Notes under the pieces: generated by a model
The model's input: only the letters and a program-made list of their open reading frames with translations
Database searches by the model: none
Told to the model about the DNA's origin: nothing
Made by a program: the position numbers and the translations under genes
Part shown: one piece after another, positions 43,948 through 55,826 of the stretch
Position numbering within the stretch: position 1 is the stretch's first letter
How the letters are laid out: every line of letters begins with the position of its first letter
Source of the DNA: Adiantum capillus-veneris
Lineage: Eukaryota > Streptophyta > Polypodiopsida > Polypodiales > Pteridaceae
Direction: 5' to 3'
Length of the DNA: 60,000 bases
Assembly: GCA_014529385.2 (NCBI GenBank)
Contig: CM043964.1
Span: 108,478,587-108,538,586, forward strand

Positions 43948-45236
43948 TATCTTAATTGATTTGTTCTTTCTAAAACCTTACATATAAAGGCAATTTTCCA
44001 TGCACCACTTGACTTTCCACTGAACCTTTCTGCATGTGATAAGCAGTGATCCCCACAGGCTAGATGCGCAACGGCTTGCATACCCAACATGTATAAGATG
44101 ACATAAGCAACTTCAGATTGAGTAAAAACAGAGACAAGACAAGTTCAAACATTAGAGTACTCTATTTTTGAAAGCTTGTACATCCATTTTTCTCTTGTAC
44201 CCACGACTATTTCTATCTTCAGCGAGTTATAACTGCTCTAACTAAAACCTTCTTGACATGAACGTCCGACTTAATAGAATCCGACTTACAATATCCGACC
44301 AAATAGAAGTCCAACTGAGCAAAATCTGATTCATATCCGATTGAGCATAAATCTGACTGAGCATCAATTTAGCTAAGTAATTACCCTTTCAACAACTTCA
44401 CTGTATTCAATCCTTTTTTTTATAAAGAAGCCTTGTAATTGTGCTAGTAATTATTCTTGAAGTGTAATCCAACTTATTATTCTCTATTGCACACTCAAAA
44501 CCTACAAGCCTTGTAAAGTGGCCAATGGCCGAGGGAAAGGGTCCCAAGTTTTTGAGTCAAAACCTTAGTTTGAAAGGGAACAATTGCATTATCTAAGAGG
44601 ATTTTTGGACGTTGATTGTGAGCTCCAAGTCTGCTACAATTTGTAATCTCTTGGATTGGTAATCAAAATTGATTCCATTTAGTGCATTGTGTTCCTTATC
44701 TCTTTCTCTTTAATCTAACTGATTCTCAGTTTTTCTGTGGTTTGCAACAACCTGTTTGTAAGCTAAATGCATGGATTTGACTGCTAAAATGGTTATATTT
44801 TGATGTTTTGACCTTGGAAGAGTGTTTCTATACTATAGAGCTACCTTTATGTATAGTTTTGTTGCAATTTTCTGCACATTGTTTGGGATGGATCGGGATT
44901 TTGGTACCTTCCGAAATGACCACGAGACTTGGTAAGGTTATGGCTTTGGGTGTTGTAATAACTCCTCCTTAAGTTTTGTTGCTATCGGGCATTGATTGGT
45001 TTCCAAAAAGGCGTGATGACCTAGAGCGATGAGGCTGGACATAGACTAATTTTTGAAGTAAAGAGTAATAGATTTTCTAAAATTAGTTAATCATGTAGTT
45101 TTGTAGGCTCACTTCTTGAGATTGACAATCTCAAAGAGTCTTCGTGCCCCATTTCGAGTCACTTCCCTGAGTATTGACATATGTTAGTTCCAGATAGCTA
45201 TGTTGTAGATGTTCATCGCATAGCGACCCGCTAACA
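43948..45236. other. A2 LTR remainder and putative A3 5' LTR, no genes
   Basis: Up to 44089 this is probably the distal part of the A2 5' LTR. Between 44090 and 45236 I see no coding motif. Because a primer-site-like sequence begins at 45237 directly after CGCTAACA, the right part is likely the 5' LTR of A3; its left end was not found. Confidence 0.45.
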
Positions 45237-45257
45237 TTGGCACCGATGTACGGGAGC
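45237..45257 (+). promoter_or_regulatory. candidate A3 primer binding site (Tat/Athila-like)
   Basis: TTGGCACCGATGTACGGGAG follows an LTR-like end CTAACA. It resembles, with several mismatches, the TTGGCGCCGTTGCCGGGG signature found next to the LTR in Tat/Athila-type plant gypsy elements. Degeneration makes the call tentative. Confidence 0.5.
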
Positions 45258-47127
45258 ACAATCCTAGGTGGTGAGTGACCTAGTTGTATGGAAAATATTC
45301 CTTTCCAGATATTTTGACAGCCATTCCATTTATAGTTAGACAATAAAGAAACTAGACGAGGGTGGGTTTAGTTCTTGGTAGAGACTGGAGTAGAGGACTG
45401 ACCAGTTCTAATCTTTAGGAGCAAGGAGAGTTGTGAGTGAGATATAAAAGGTATTTCATTCTTTATTTTTATCTACACTTGGTAAGGACTGCTTATCCAT
45501 CTATTACAATGTTATTTTTGCATATTTTATTTATTTCCGTTCTTAGATTCATTTTAGTTTATAGGAGTAGGTTAAACAACAACTACAACCATCAAATGGG
45601 GTTGAAAGCATCATGGTAAAAATTTTCCGGAACCATATTTGGGTACAAAAGACCATAACTCTGAAAAAGGGGATAACCAGGCATGCTGAGGAACATGGAT
45701 TATGATCCATGTACCTCTATGACCAATTGACTAAAAATTGTCACCAATTGTTTGAGCTTGATTCCAGATACCAAAATCCTGAGTTTGACAGAAATAGACT
45801 GCTAAAGTACATCTCAAATCAAGAAATTAGATCAATTTGCAATAAAACCTTGGAAATCTAGTGAACACTTGGGAAATCGAACTTTCAGAGTTCCAAATTC
45901 AAAAAGGGGTGAGATTTGGTTTTTATACGCAAGAAGGAACCTGTAGAATTAAAATTCATTCCAAGGTGCTTCCCAACATGGATTGCGATCCATGTACCTA
46001 GTAGACATTTTGGGGTAATATTTGACCAGTGCATCCCTGATAAGTAGTAGATCAACTTTTCCAAAAGAGACCACAACAAAAAGGTGCATAAAGATGATCA
46101 AAAATTTAAAAAATAGTTGATAGCCAAACACAAAATCTTGGTTTTGGATAAGCAAAAGTGGTTCAAATCCAAAAAGATTTAGGGAAGCGTATCACCATAA
46201 TCAAGACTATAAGCTGACTAAATCTCATGTCAAAATGAGGTCCAACATGGATCGCGATCTATGTATCTTATTTGAATTTTGAGCTGAAATTTGACAGGTG
46301 GATAAGTGGTAAGATTTGAAGAACATTTTCCAGAAGAATTATTGCCAAAAGAGTTCAAAAAGTGGATTAAAAGGGGAAAAAATAGTCCAAGGTAAAAACC
46401 CAAAAATAGAAGGATTGACTTTTTGGTAAAAAAAAGTCCAAATCCCACAAAAGCCATATAGGAGACATCAAGGGACCAACGAAAAGCTGTGTGCCAAGTT
46501 TCAGAGCAATCTGACAAATAGGTAAATGGATTGCGATCCATTCTCCTCTGTCACAGACTGATACCAAAATTGCACTATAGCTAGAGTCCATCACAAGGAG
46601 TCGAGTGGTTTTTTCAAAAGTGAATTTGGATATCAAAAACCAAATCAAAAGTCCAATATTGTCAAGCATATAAAGCAAAGTGCCAAAACTGACCTAATTT
46701 CCAATCTAGAGGTCCATTCTCAAAACAATTAGTACTAAAGGACCTACTAATCATACTGCTTCTATTGTTACCAAGAATAGTCATTTTGGCCTCCCAACAT
46801 GGATACCGATCCATGTTCCTCTGAGACATAATGAGATGAGAATTGCACCACTAATAGAGATAGTCTCCAAGACCCTGGTGGTCTTTTCAAAATTGAAATT
46901 GGAATTGTGGATACTATGAGCAAAATTGTGAAGTTATTAAAAGTGTCAGAAAAACTTTTGTCAATTGTAAGCTTGGACTAACAAGAGCGGCTATAAAATC
47001 ACAGCCATCAAGCATTTTTTGACAGGTTATAAGTGCTAGAGAGTATGGCCCAACAAGTAAGACAAATTGGAGAACACAAGTTAGCCAATGAGGTAAAAAG
47101 GTTTGAGTTTTGTAAGATCAATTCTTC
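45258..47127 (+). other. A3 leader with palindrome array
   Basis: About 1.9 kb between the primer-like site and the first coding block. No coding motif is seen. It holds five spaced palindromes (separate entry), in sequence that otherwise looks like loosely repeated 270-283-bp units. Confidence 0.55.
45694..46815. repeat. five spaced ATGGAT...ATCCAT palindromes in the A3 leader
   Basis: Sites at 45694-45711, 45977-45994, 46246-46263, 46525-46542 and 46798-46815 have the form CATGGAT, four central bases (TATG, TGCG, CGCG, TGCG or ACCG depending on the site), ATCCATG, each with at most one arm mismatch. Centre spacings are 283, 269, 279 and 273 bp. Most are preceded by CCAACATGGA or similar and followed by TGTACCT or TTCCTCT, so whole units repeat. 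Confidence 0.85.
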
Positions 47128-47982
47128 ATGTATTTGCATTCAGGAAGATTGTTCCAGAATAAGAATTCTAGTGTAAGAGACCAAGTGAGAAACCACTCAA
47201 CTGAAGGTATTGTGAATCAAAATCCACTGCATCCGCTAGAAGCCATTTTAGAGGAAAGTTTCTATGATACTTCATCAGAAAGATCATACACCATAATGGC
47301 TGAGGGATTCAACAGGTTGAACTTTAAGGAAGGAACCTCCACAAGGGCAAGTCCTTCTTAAAGCCAAAATCTATAAGGATGGAATGAACCGCTACTGTGT
47401 TAAGTTAGAAAACAAGCCAAGAAAGTTCAAGGACCTTGTAGATGTGGACTATAACGGAGACAGATACTTTGATAGGGAAGGAATGATGTATCTAGATGTA
47501 CACAACCCATTTATTGTGGAAAAATGGGGATTGACTAGCACCAAAGTAGATGAGGAGTTAGTGGATGAGTTGCCCAAGTTGGACAAGAAAAATGACGTGC
47601 TCATGCACACTTACGAGAGAGAGAGAGGCTTAATACATACAACACTTACGTGGGACTATATAATTTCAATAATGGAGAACAAACACTCTATTATAGATGT
47701 GATGAACCTTGCATTGAGGAGTTGACTGACCACAAGAGACTGTATGTTTTTACATACACAGAAGGGAGAAGTATCCAAGTGGTCATGATGGATAAGCATG
47801 GCCAAAAATACTCTACTGTAGATCATAAGGATCTAGATCGGTATACATACTTTGGTGGACCACTCCATCAATATTATGTAAACCCCGAGAAAGTTAGACC
47901 CACGACCACTCAAACGAGACCAAAATCTGGATATGTAAGTCCAATAAGAACGAGAGTGGAAGATTCATTTGGGCACCAATGA
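47128..47982 (+). pseudogene. A3: N-terminal domain ahead of gag
   Basis: Open stretches in shifting frames: LEAILEESFYDTSSERSY, then a block of about 110 residues (MNRYCVKLENKPRKFKDLV), then YVGLYNFNNGEQTLYYRCDEP and HKRLYVFTYTEGRSIQVVMM, which align with the A2 pre-gag domain. The frame changes near 47660. The N-terminal part extends further than the open part of A2. Function unknown. Confidence 0.6.
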
Positions 47983-48150
47983 TTCTCGAATGCAGGACCC
48001 ATGGGATGAATGGGGTCTACGGTTTCTTTGAACACACACAGGGGTAGTGAAGCACATGATTTGACTTACATAACTAGAACCCTTCCGACTGTTACACAAG
48101 ATTGAACAGAATGATTGGATGAAACAATGGCATAGAGGACACCGATTGTA

Positions 48151-49194
48151 GTGCAAAGGAGAGAATACAAAACTACAGAGACCATATCAAGAGGACCGGG
48201 GATGGTTAGGATGGTTGAAGAGACTGGACAGATGCGACCATCTCAAGTGACCAAGTGTGTACCCAAAAAGTATAGTGGATCGAGGGATTTGCATGCTCAT
48301 GTTTCAATCTTCAAACAAGTGTTGCGGCCTGAACAAGTAACATATCTCCATACTCATTATGAAGGATTTGGATTGACCCTAGAAGGAACATCCTTGGCTT
48401 GGTTCCAACCATTAAACAGCTCGTACTTCCCCAACATAGAACAACTTCTACAAGAATTTGGTGAGGAATTCTCAAAGAGAGGGGATTAAGCATAATATGG
48501 TCTCCCGAATATATGCATTTATACAAAAGTAGAGAGAAAAGGTGAAGGAAACCTCGCTTAGATTCAAGTAGTACATAGAAATATGTCCTACTAGAGAGAT
48601 ACCTCAAGATGAGAGGCTATCAATCCATTTCATAGAAGGATTTCAAAATGATACTCTCAAAAAATATATGCACTTGAAGGCATGTGTTACACTCAAGAAG
48701 TCACTAAAGAGGTGGTGGATTTGGTAGACAATTGTAAAGCATATGGGGAGGTGATTGAGGACACAGACGAAGGGATGAGTAGAACCTCTTCAACCACTAG
48801 TGAATCCATGATGAAACTAGGTGGGCAAAACCCAATTGTGCTAGACATTGATCAAATGATCAAGGAAGTGATCATAAGGATGAACCAAGGAAACACAACG
48901 AACCCAAACACATGACAACAGCCCACACAGAAATGTGACACTTTTGGAGGAGACTATCCGACTCAGTGGTGCAACATGCAACTGAGGCCAGGAGAAAATG
49001 TACAGCATGTATTGAAGTGGTGTGCTATAAAACAAAAATGGAAAAACCATGAGACCCACTAATGTTTCTACAATAGAAACTACATTAGAGAAAGACCATA
49101 TGGGCCACTTGGAGGACAACATTTGCCATCACCTCCAAGATACCAAGTAGGACAAAATAACACAGTCCAAGGGCAAAAAAACCTCAACATTGAA
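48151..49194 (+). pseudogene. A3: gag capsid-like region
   Basis: Reads RPSQVTKCVPKKYSGSRDLHA, HYEGFGLTLEGTSLAWFQPL and LLQEFGEEFSKRGD, matching A2 34643-34984. After a one-base shift it continues as IKHNMVSRIYAFIQK, then EVVDLVDNCKAYGEVIED (A2: LVDNCAVYKEG) and IRERPYGPLGGQHLPS. The region is cut at 49195 by a MITE and resumes after 49631. Confidence 0.75.
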
Positions 49195-49631
49195 AAGAGA
49201 ATGGGATGTAGGAGGGCCTCTTTATTTTCCATGAGCTTATGGAGGTGATTAATATTTTGAAAAATAGGTGTATGCCATGTGTGCAATAATGGTGAGTGTG
49301 TAAAAGTGGTCAAAAGATGCACTTTTCTCCACAAAAAGGAGATGGACAATTTCATGATGTTTAGACTTCCATAACTCCCTCATATGATCTCTGATTTGTG
49401 GCAAGACCATAGATCTACAATCTATGCATTGAGCTCTTTCCATAGATATGCTACATGATATGGTTTTACCTGCTAGATTTTAAATTCCATTTTGGGAAAA
49501 AACTTTGAATTCAAATAAACTATCCATTTTACCTATTTGAATTCAAAAGCTTTCATTTGATTACTTTCTTAATACTAAATGTTTTTCCTTAAACTACCAA
49601 ATAAAGAGGCTCTCCTAGACCCCATTCTCTT
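49195..49631. mobile_element. 437-bp MITE in A3 gag
   Basis: The left end AAGAGAATGGGATGTAGGAG and the reverse complement of the right end AAGAGAATGGGGTCTAGGAG agree over about 34 bp with four mismatches, extending to GCCTCTTTATTT. The inside has no ORF. A3 gag homology to A2 stops before and resumes after it, so it is an insertion. No clear target duplication is visible. Confidence 0.7.
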
Positions 49632-51003
49632 CCTAATGCCTGTGTTGGGACATCAGCTTCCTTTACCCCAGGCAAACAAAGACATGGTGAGAATTTCACA
49701 ACCCATAGAGGCACTTGTGGATCAAAGTATCATACAGGTAGTTTTATATCGAGAAGATTTAGATAGCTCTTATGAGAGAGGTTTAGATAGTGGTGCCTAT
49801 GATTCTGAAGGAAAAATTCCATGGATAGGTTTCCAAGGGATATCAAAATAATCATACATAACACAACCAATAATAACCATTACTTGGTCGATGAAAATAT
49901 GCTCATGTTCATGGAAAATTAGAACTACATACCTAGGGGATGCCCTCCTAGAACTGGACAACCAATGGGGACTCCACAAGCTTCCCCACCACCAGTAGGA
50001 ACATACTATGAATGTGGAAATGATCATTGGGCAAGAAGTTATCCACACAAAGGAGAGTGTATCAAACTCTTTGGGTACTCTGAGGAATTTACAAATGACC
50101 TTCTAATTTCACACTGTCCAAAAAAACTTGATAACAAAGTATCATGAACAAAATTGGAGTTGTATCAAGATCAAGTGGAGTAGAAATGGAACCAGCAATT
50201 CCAATGAATGTTGTAATGAGAGGCTAGAGAACAACCCCAGGAAGTAGCAAGGAGTATACCTATGGGAGATAAAAACATCCTACCTAGCCAGACCAAGGTA
50301 GAGAATTTGTCAGTTAGGATCCCTAGGAAATCCTTGAAGACAAAAAGGGACAAGATGAAAGCCAAAAGGATAAAAGAAAACTGATTAGCCTTAGAAATCA
50401 AATCGCACAAAATAGATTTGCGGCAATCAGAAGAAAAGTTGAGAGTGGAAAGGGACCAAAAGAAAAGATTGACGTAGAAAAACCATCAGGAGTACCTTCT
50501 GGAGGTTTGGTCCTGGTGGACAAGGTCTTTGAGCCATTAGACACAATTTTGAAGACTTATGAAGCTACCAACCAAACCTAGGAGCATAGATGGTTAATGT
50601 ATCCTCATCTTGGGTATGATAAAGAGAGGTCGCAGATGTGTAAGGACCTCATCCAAGAAGCACAAGCTCTTATGGAACCACCTGTCCTGAGTTGTGAGGT
50701 CCCCACCCCGTCGTACCAAACAACGGATCTGATGGTAAACCTGGTGGCCACTAGATCTATAGCGGAAGCAAAAAAAATGGTTCAGGGTTCACTAGCGGAC
50801 GATCTCTCATCACAAAGTGAGTCGAGTTCGAGCCTACTAGCAACGAGATCTAGCTCCACCTCGCAGGGGAAGCGTACTTAACTATCTAGCGATCCTAAGA
50901 CCCACCTTCCAAGAGGAGAGAAGCCTCGAGTGCCTTTTTCCCCATGTTTCAGAGGCACGTACTCTCGAGAATTCCCCGCTCTAGGGGCAATGAGCATTAC
51001 TAA
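49632..51003 (+). pseudogene. A3: gag nucleocapsid region and spacer
   Basis: LVDENMLMFMEN and PPRTGQPMGTPQASPPPVG lead to YECGNDHWARSYPHKGECI, the degenerate counterpart of the A2 first knuckle (its first and last Cys now Tyr). The second knuckle survives only as SHCPKK. A spacer with basic residues, VLVDKVFEPLDTILKTYEA and HRWLMYPHLGYDK follows, then a Ser-rich acidic part to about 50880. Homology to A2 fades at about 51000, where an insertion starts. Confidence 0.65.
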
Positions 51004-51400
51004 TATCGAGTAAGCACTATGGGGACAGAGAGTTCCCGACCAATCGGGACCACCCATCTCGTAGGCATTGGCAACCTAAGCCAAGCCCCCACTTTCCACC
51101 CTCACACTCACACTCACACTTCATCGTGTGACCTAATTACTACCACAAAGGTTGTTCAACATAAATATTCCTTGTTTAATTCCGAATCACATTGTTCGTT
51201 AAAACAGTCCTTCAACCAGTATTGCAAACAACACCAAGACAAAATTCTAGTAAAAATTCTACTCAAACTTATTCATAAAAATTCCAATGTTCTGGAGGTA
51301 CAACATCCCTCCTCCAGCGAGAGTTTACTCCTCCCGTTGTCGCCTAGCTGCCCATACAACTAGGTATGTCCACCGCATAGAAAGCACGACATGGACATTC

Positions 51401-51484
51401 CCACCGCTTAACCAGCAGACGTGGGTTCCCACCGCTTAACCAGCAATCGTGGGTATCCACCGCTTAACCAGCAGTCGTGGATTC
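51401..51484. repeat. three 28-bp tandem repeats
   Basis: Units start at 51401, 51429 and 51457, each CCACCGCTTAACCAGCA plus a GTGGGT-like tail; a more diverged copy may precede them at 51370. Confidence 0.88.
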
Positions 51485-51737
51485 AAGAGCCCTTAACCAG
51501 GAACTCTACCCCCTGTGATCAGGAGGGGGTTCATGACTAATTCAACATTGGAAATAGAATGAACACGTCGAGCTAAATTTTCCCTAGCAGACATTCTTTC
51601 CTATTGCAAACAGTATATCCATCAACATTATCTTCCTACTTTAGAACTTAACGTACAATGATTTCAATGCCGAGGTTTCCGTCGGATTTCTCCAACATGT
51701 TCGGGGATATGAACATTCCTAACTAGCGTATGCAATG

Positions 51738-51923
51738 TTAATTTAAACAACTTGAAATAAAAATATGATCTACCTCTTCCATTTCTTCATTGAAGGCTTG
51801 TGAGATGGCCGGTATTTGTTCGTCCATGGGAGCCTTTCCTTTTCCGTTGACATTGCTTGTTCCCGCTTCGCGGTCGTGGGCTCCACCGAAGCGAGTTCTC
51901 TTAACCGGGGCCATTTTTCTCAC
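51738..51923 (-). CDS. short unrecognised open frame starting MAPVKRTRFGG
   Basis: The minus strand encodes 61 residues with an internal Met that gives MAPVKRTRFGGAHDREAGTS, a Gly/Lys-rich stretch and the acidic NEEMEEVDH. The N-terminus is hydrophilic, and nothing suggests a membrane or signal segment. It could be the beginning of a gag gene or a first exon: a GT follows AATGAAGAAATGGAAGAG. I do not recognise the family. It may equally be chance. Confidence 0.25.
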   Translation of the reverse strand: MRKMAPVKRTRFGGAHDREAGTSNVNGKGKAPMDEQIPAISQAFNEEMEEVDHIFISSCLN

Positions 51924-53459
51924 TACTTAAATGTTAGACTTAAAAAAAAAAGAGCTAAGGTCCGAGAGTAACATGACAAACCAATCGGCAGATTAGATTT
52001 ATTAAAGACTCCTCCTTATGCACGAGGTTAGATTTTTCTCTTTTTGCCCTAGCAATTTTTAAGGGTAATTCTGTATCCACCCTATGGGAAACGACTCTAA
52101 GGTTAATTACTTGGCTTAGATGATTAAGAAATTCAGAGTTTTTCTAATTGATTCACGAAAGATATGAAGTAAGCAAGCTCATTCATTTTCCTAGAGCAAT
52201 ATGAAGGTGCAAAGTGACCGCAGCATGTGTGTTGGAAAAACCTTCTTCTTATTGGACTAATGACGGATTAATTTTCAGCCTTAATCACATCTAAATGTGA
52301 GAGAAGATTAAGTATAATTTAATTACAACTCTATTGAGTAGTGAAAGATTGAATTCTGACAAATCTACACTATTACTAGCTGACAATTTATTGACTATAC
52401 CGCCTAGAGAGAGAATCTTTCCTAATCATGCATCAATCCTTGATTAAGGATGATGAATGGCTGAATAAACTAACTAAATGAATGATAATTATGTAATGAA
52501 GTGTAGCTATGATAACTTAGAGAGCAGCTATAGAGAATTATAGCCAGAAGTATGCATAGTAGACAAGAATTATGAGTGGGTAATGATGAGATTAAGAAGA
52601 GCAGTAATTAAACCATAATTACCATGATTAGGGGCTGAGAATCCTCTTAAATTTCTGATGCAATGAATCCTCGAGATGGGAATTTTGGCAACACCTCCCT
52701 CCTTGCTTCTCCTTCAAAAGCTGTGTGTGTGCCGGCAGCACCTTCCCAGTGTGTAGGTGTGTGAGTATGCAATGTGTGTGTGTGAGCATACATGCCTGTG
52801 TGTGTGTGTGTGTGGGCCTTTAAATAGGCTCCTACAGGCTGAAAATCGACCAGCCCTGCTATTAGCATCTGGAGGAGCACTCAATTCACTGCATTGGCAA
52901 GTCTAGTTGCCTACTCACCAAGTGTCAGGTTGGCTAGTTTAACTGACTCTAAGACTTAGTTACTGGCTTGGAAACTCTCTCAGGACTCCCACAAAGCAAG
53001 AGGGTGCCCCCTAGCTGCTAAAGCTGATCTGGAGTGGCCTGGGACCTGTTCCCACACAGTCCCGGGCCCCCGGTGCCTCCCCGGACTATTTTTAGGAAAT
53101 TTGGTTCTAGGCTAAAACGGGTCATACGAAGCGGATTTTGATGCCGTAAATTGCCATACGAAGCTCTAACTAAGGCGTACTGGCCCGAGTACCTACCATA
53201 TATAGCAGCCCCCCGGGGTCCGAAAATGCATTTTTTTCAAATTCGGGGTACGGGTGCAGATTTTCGAGACGGTCAAAACTGGACGGGTCGGGTGACCAAA
53301 AACTTACTATTTTTGGAAAATTTTCACTAAAATTATTTTAATTCACATTTTGAAGCTTTATAACATTCTAAACATCATGGCACTGACAGAATCTGGAAAA
53401 CTGCTAAAAATAGTAACGTTTTTCCATTATGATCATTTCATGGTACAAGGGTTCTCTTT

Positions 53460-54132
53460 TTGGTTGGGGTCAGAGACCTTACATGAGTTCTCCAAGGACT
53501 GAGGTGTTGATCCACAAAATAATCCAGGAGATGGAGAATTGAGGTATCAAAAATAGAGACCAAAAAGAACCTATAGTTGAAACACCATTAGATATGAGGG
53601 TGGTAGCCAATACCACAGATGGGGTGTGCTCATAGGCACTTATGCCAATTCCAGAAGTAGAAGAACCATGGCCACAGGATCTATGGGAGGATATCAGAAA
53701 AAGAAAATGGAAGTGTGACGCTTGAGTCAACACCTAACACTGCGATCCATTTAAAAGATTAGTTCTACCCGGGAAATATCCGATCACTTTATGGTGATGC
53801 AGGTACATAAATGTCGGAAGACAAAAAACCTCAGTCTTTGAAATCTTTACCTTCATTCATTGGCAACCATGAAACAAAATCATAAATTAGAAAAGTACCA
53901 TCTCAATCAAAATCTAGTCCTAAGCTGATGGACACTAAAACTCTTCATGAGTTGATGTCGTCTCCTATTCGTTGTACGCTAACTCTATCTGACTTATTGC
54001 ATGTAAGACCTCATCTTTGGGAAGACGTGGAATGTCTTTTGGGAGAAAATAGGGTTGATAAGTCTACAATCAATCGGTCCTCCAAAAATATCAAATAACC
54101 AGCCAAAATAGACTAAACCAGAGCCAATACTA
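53460..54132 (+). pseudogene. A3: spacer before protease
   Basis: Coding-like with many stops. LMDTKTLHELMSSPIRCTLTLSDLLHVRPHLW corresponds to a block in A2 at about 32500. MSSPRTEVLIHKIIQEME and PIPEVEEPWPQDLWEDIRK lie further left. Function unknown. Confidence 0.55.
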
Positions 54133-54606
54133 ATGCATAATGTGGGAGACTACTATGAAGGAGAAGAAGGGAACACTACCTTACCCATGGAATACAAAGG
54201 AGTAAAAATGGTTGCTATATTAGATAGTGGGGCCGGAATTTCCATAGCAACCAAGGCAATGAGGAAAAAATGGGGAAAGCCTGCTCTAAGGAAAACCGGA
54301 ATGAAACTACAATTAGCTAATGGATACCTGGAGAGACGTATTCGCATTTTGGAGCAAATCTACTATCCTCTTATGGGAATTTCATATGAACACACCTTTG
54401 CTATAATGAATTTTGATGAGAGAAACAATTTTGATATAATTTTGGGCAGACCATTCATGCGTCATCTCAAAATAGTACAAGACTGGGAATATGACTATGT
54501 CTACTTAAGACACAAGGATGTCACTACAAAGATCAATGTCAAAGATCTTAGTTATAGATATGTTGAGCAAACCCTTGGGGAAGAGTTAAACTCCACAGCT
54601 GAGTAG
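54133..54606 (+). pseudogene. A3: retropepsin-like protease, intact reading frame
   Basis: 157 codons without a stop. AILDSGAGISIATKAMRKKW carries the catalytic DSGA; then KLQLANGYLERRIRILE, YEHTFAIMNFDERNNFDII and LGRPFMRHLKIVQDWEYDYV. It aligns with A2 along its whole length. The open frame is a remnant of the polyprotein, not an independent gene. The initiating Met is internal to the original frame. Confidence 0.85.
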
Positions 54607-54831
54607 GAAAGGTATATACCTACTTGGATACAAATCAAAACATATATTTGGATGTGTGGAGCTTTGGAGTGTGGAAGCTTGAAAAAAGAAGATTGTATTC
54701 ACGACAGACCGGTACAAGATGAGGTGTATGTACCAGAGACTTTTTCGGAAGAGATGTTCAAACCATTTGGATGGAAGCAAATACTAGCCACCCTTGATGT
54801 TGTGTGAATGAGGTAACATTGACCATATTTT

Positions 54832-55263
54832 GTGATGAGGAAAGGATATGATATAATTCCTTTTCAAATGATGAGTGTCATCTTAAACGCAAAATCAACA
54901 TTAGAAGGAACTGACATGGAGGGAGTTACAGATTGTAAATGCATATTAAATGAGATCTCCATAAGAGACCTTAATGAAATTGATGAGGAAGCATTTCAAG
55001 ACTGCATGGACAAACGTTTAGAGGACATGTATGACGAGCATTCTAGTAGCTCCGATAAGGACATTGATCAAAGGGATCGACAAGTGGTTTTTTACCTTTT
55101 TCCTAGTCAAAAACCACAACGACTGCTTAATTTATCAAAAACAGAGTGCAAACATAGATACAAGATATTGAAACAAACTTTGAAAGAAATTTGGAGAACG
55201 AAGATAGGTTTGGTGCACCTTCCCACTACAAAAGGTACACTATTCAAGACAGAAAGATTGTAG
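54832..55263 (+). pseudogene. A3: charged linker before RT
   Basis: 143 residues: GYDIIPFQMMSVIL, an acidic middle (EEAFQDCMDKRLEDMYDEHSS) and a basic end (KTECKHRYKILKQTLKEIW). Same layout as A2 31131-31703. The short stretch 54607-54831 between it and the protease is also coding-like. Confidence 0.6.
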
Positions 55264-55404
55264 TTTAGAAGCCCAAATGAGACCCAAAGGAACCTGGAAC
55301 CTCATACGATGGGCAAAAAAAAACCAAGTGTATAGACCCAGTGGAATCAGGAAAGGAACCTAAGCCATCATACATTGCCACAAACTTCATGGGAGAATAA
55401 GAGC

Positions 55405-55476
55405 AGCTATTGATAGCAACACTCTCACGATATAAAGCGTAGCTATTGATAGCAACACTTCAATGATATAAAGATG
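55405..55476. repeat. 36-bp imperfect tandem duplication in A3
   Basis: AGCTATTGATAGCAACACT begins at 55405 and again at 55441, each followed by a similar GATATAAAG part. Confidence 0.85.
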
Positions 55477-55826
55477 TGTTTGCATGGTCATACAAAGATC
55501 TAAAAGGAATAGATTTAGAAATTTGTCAACACACGATACCCTTAAGGGTGATATCAAACCGCACAAAAAACGTCCTTATATGTACAATGATACTTCTACC
55601 AAAAAGATTAAGGAAGAGATAGACAAACTCAAGGATGCGGAGTTTATCTATGAGATTGAACACACCAATTGGGTACCCCAATTGTGGTAATGCCCAAAAA
55701 GAATGGAAAGTTACGGGTCTATGTGAACCTCAAACAAGTAAATACTGCTACCATCAGAGACAACTATCCCCTACCAATAATAGATGTAATGGCCCTACTG
55801 TTAGTGAGAACTTTTCTATGAAGCGT
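55440..55826 (+). pseudogene. A3: N-terminal part of RT, truncated
   Basis: FAWSYKDLKGIDLEICQHTIPL, then after a shift RPYMYNDTSTKKIKEEIDKLKDAEFIYEIEHTNW, matching A2 30700-30856; the following blocks (NLKQVNTATIRDNYPLP) are split over frames. Homology ends near 55826, where the RT of the inverted element E begins. The rest of pol is missing. Confidence 0.82.

Larger units (their letters stand above)
27780..44089 (-). mobile_element. A2: gypsy family A element, nearly complete, interrupted by a LINE
   Basis: On the minus strand, in order: 5' LTR (split by the LINE at 37140-43938), primer binding site, leader, pre-gag domain, capsid-like region, paired zinc knuckles, spacer, protease, charged linker, RT, RNase H and integrase with two zinc modules. 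This is the Ty3/gypsy order, with integrase last. The internal part is about 9.1 kb. The 3' LTR was not found; the sequence passes into element F after the integrase tail. Most parts have homologues in A3, and the pol end in A1. Confidence 0.8.
51004..53459. other. insertion in A3, unassigned
   Basis: About 2.45 kb separating two parts of A3 that are contiguous in A2. It contains three 28-bp tandem repeats (51401-51484), a short minus-strand open frame (51738-51923), and short CA/TG runs near 52720-52815. No LTR ends, RT or transposase were recognised. Confidence 0.5.
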
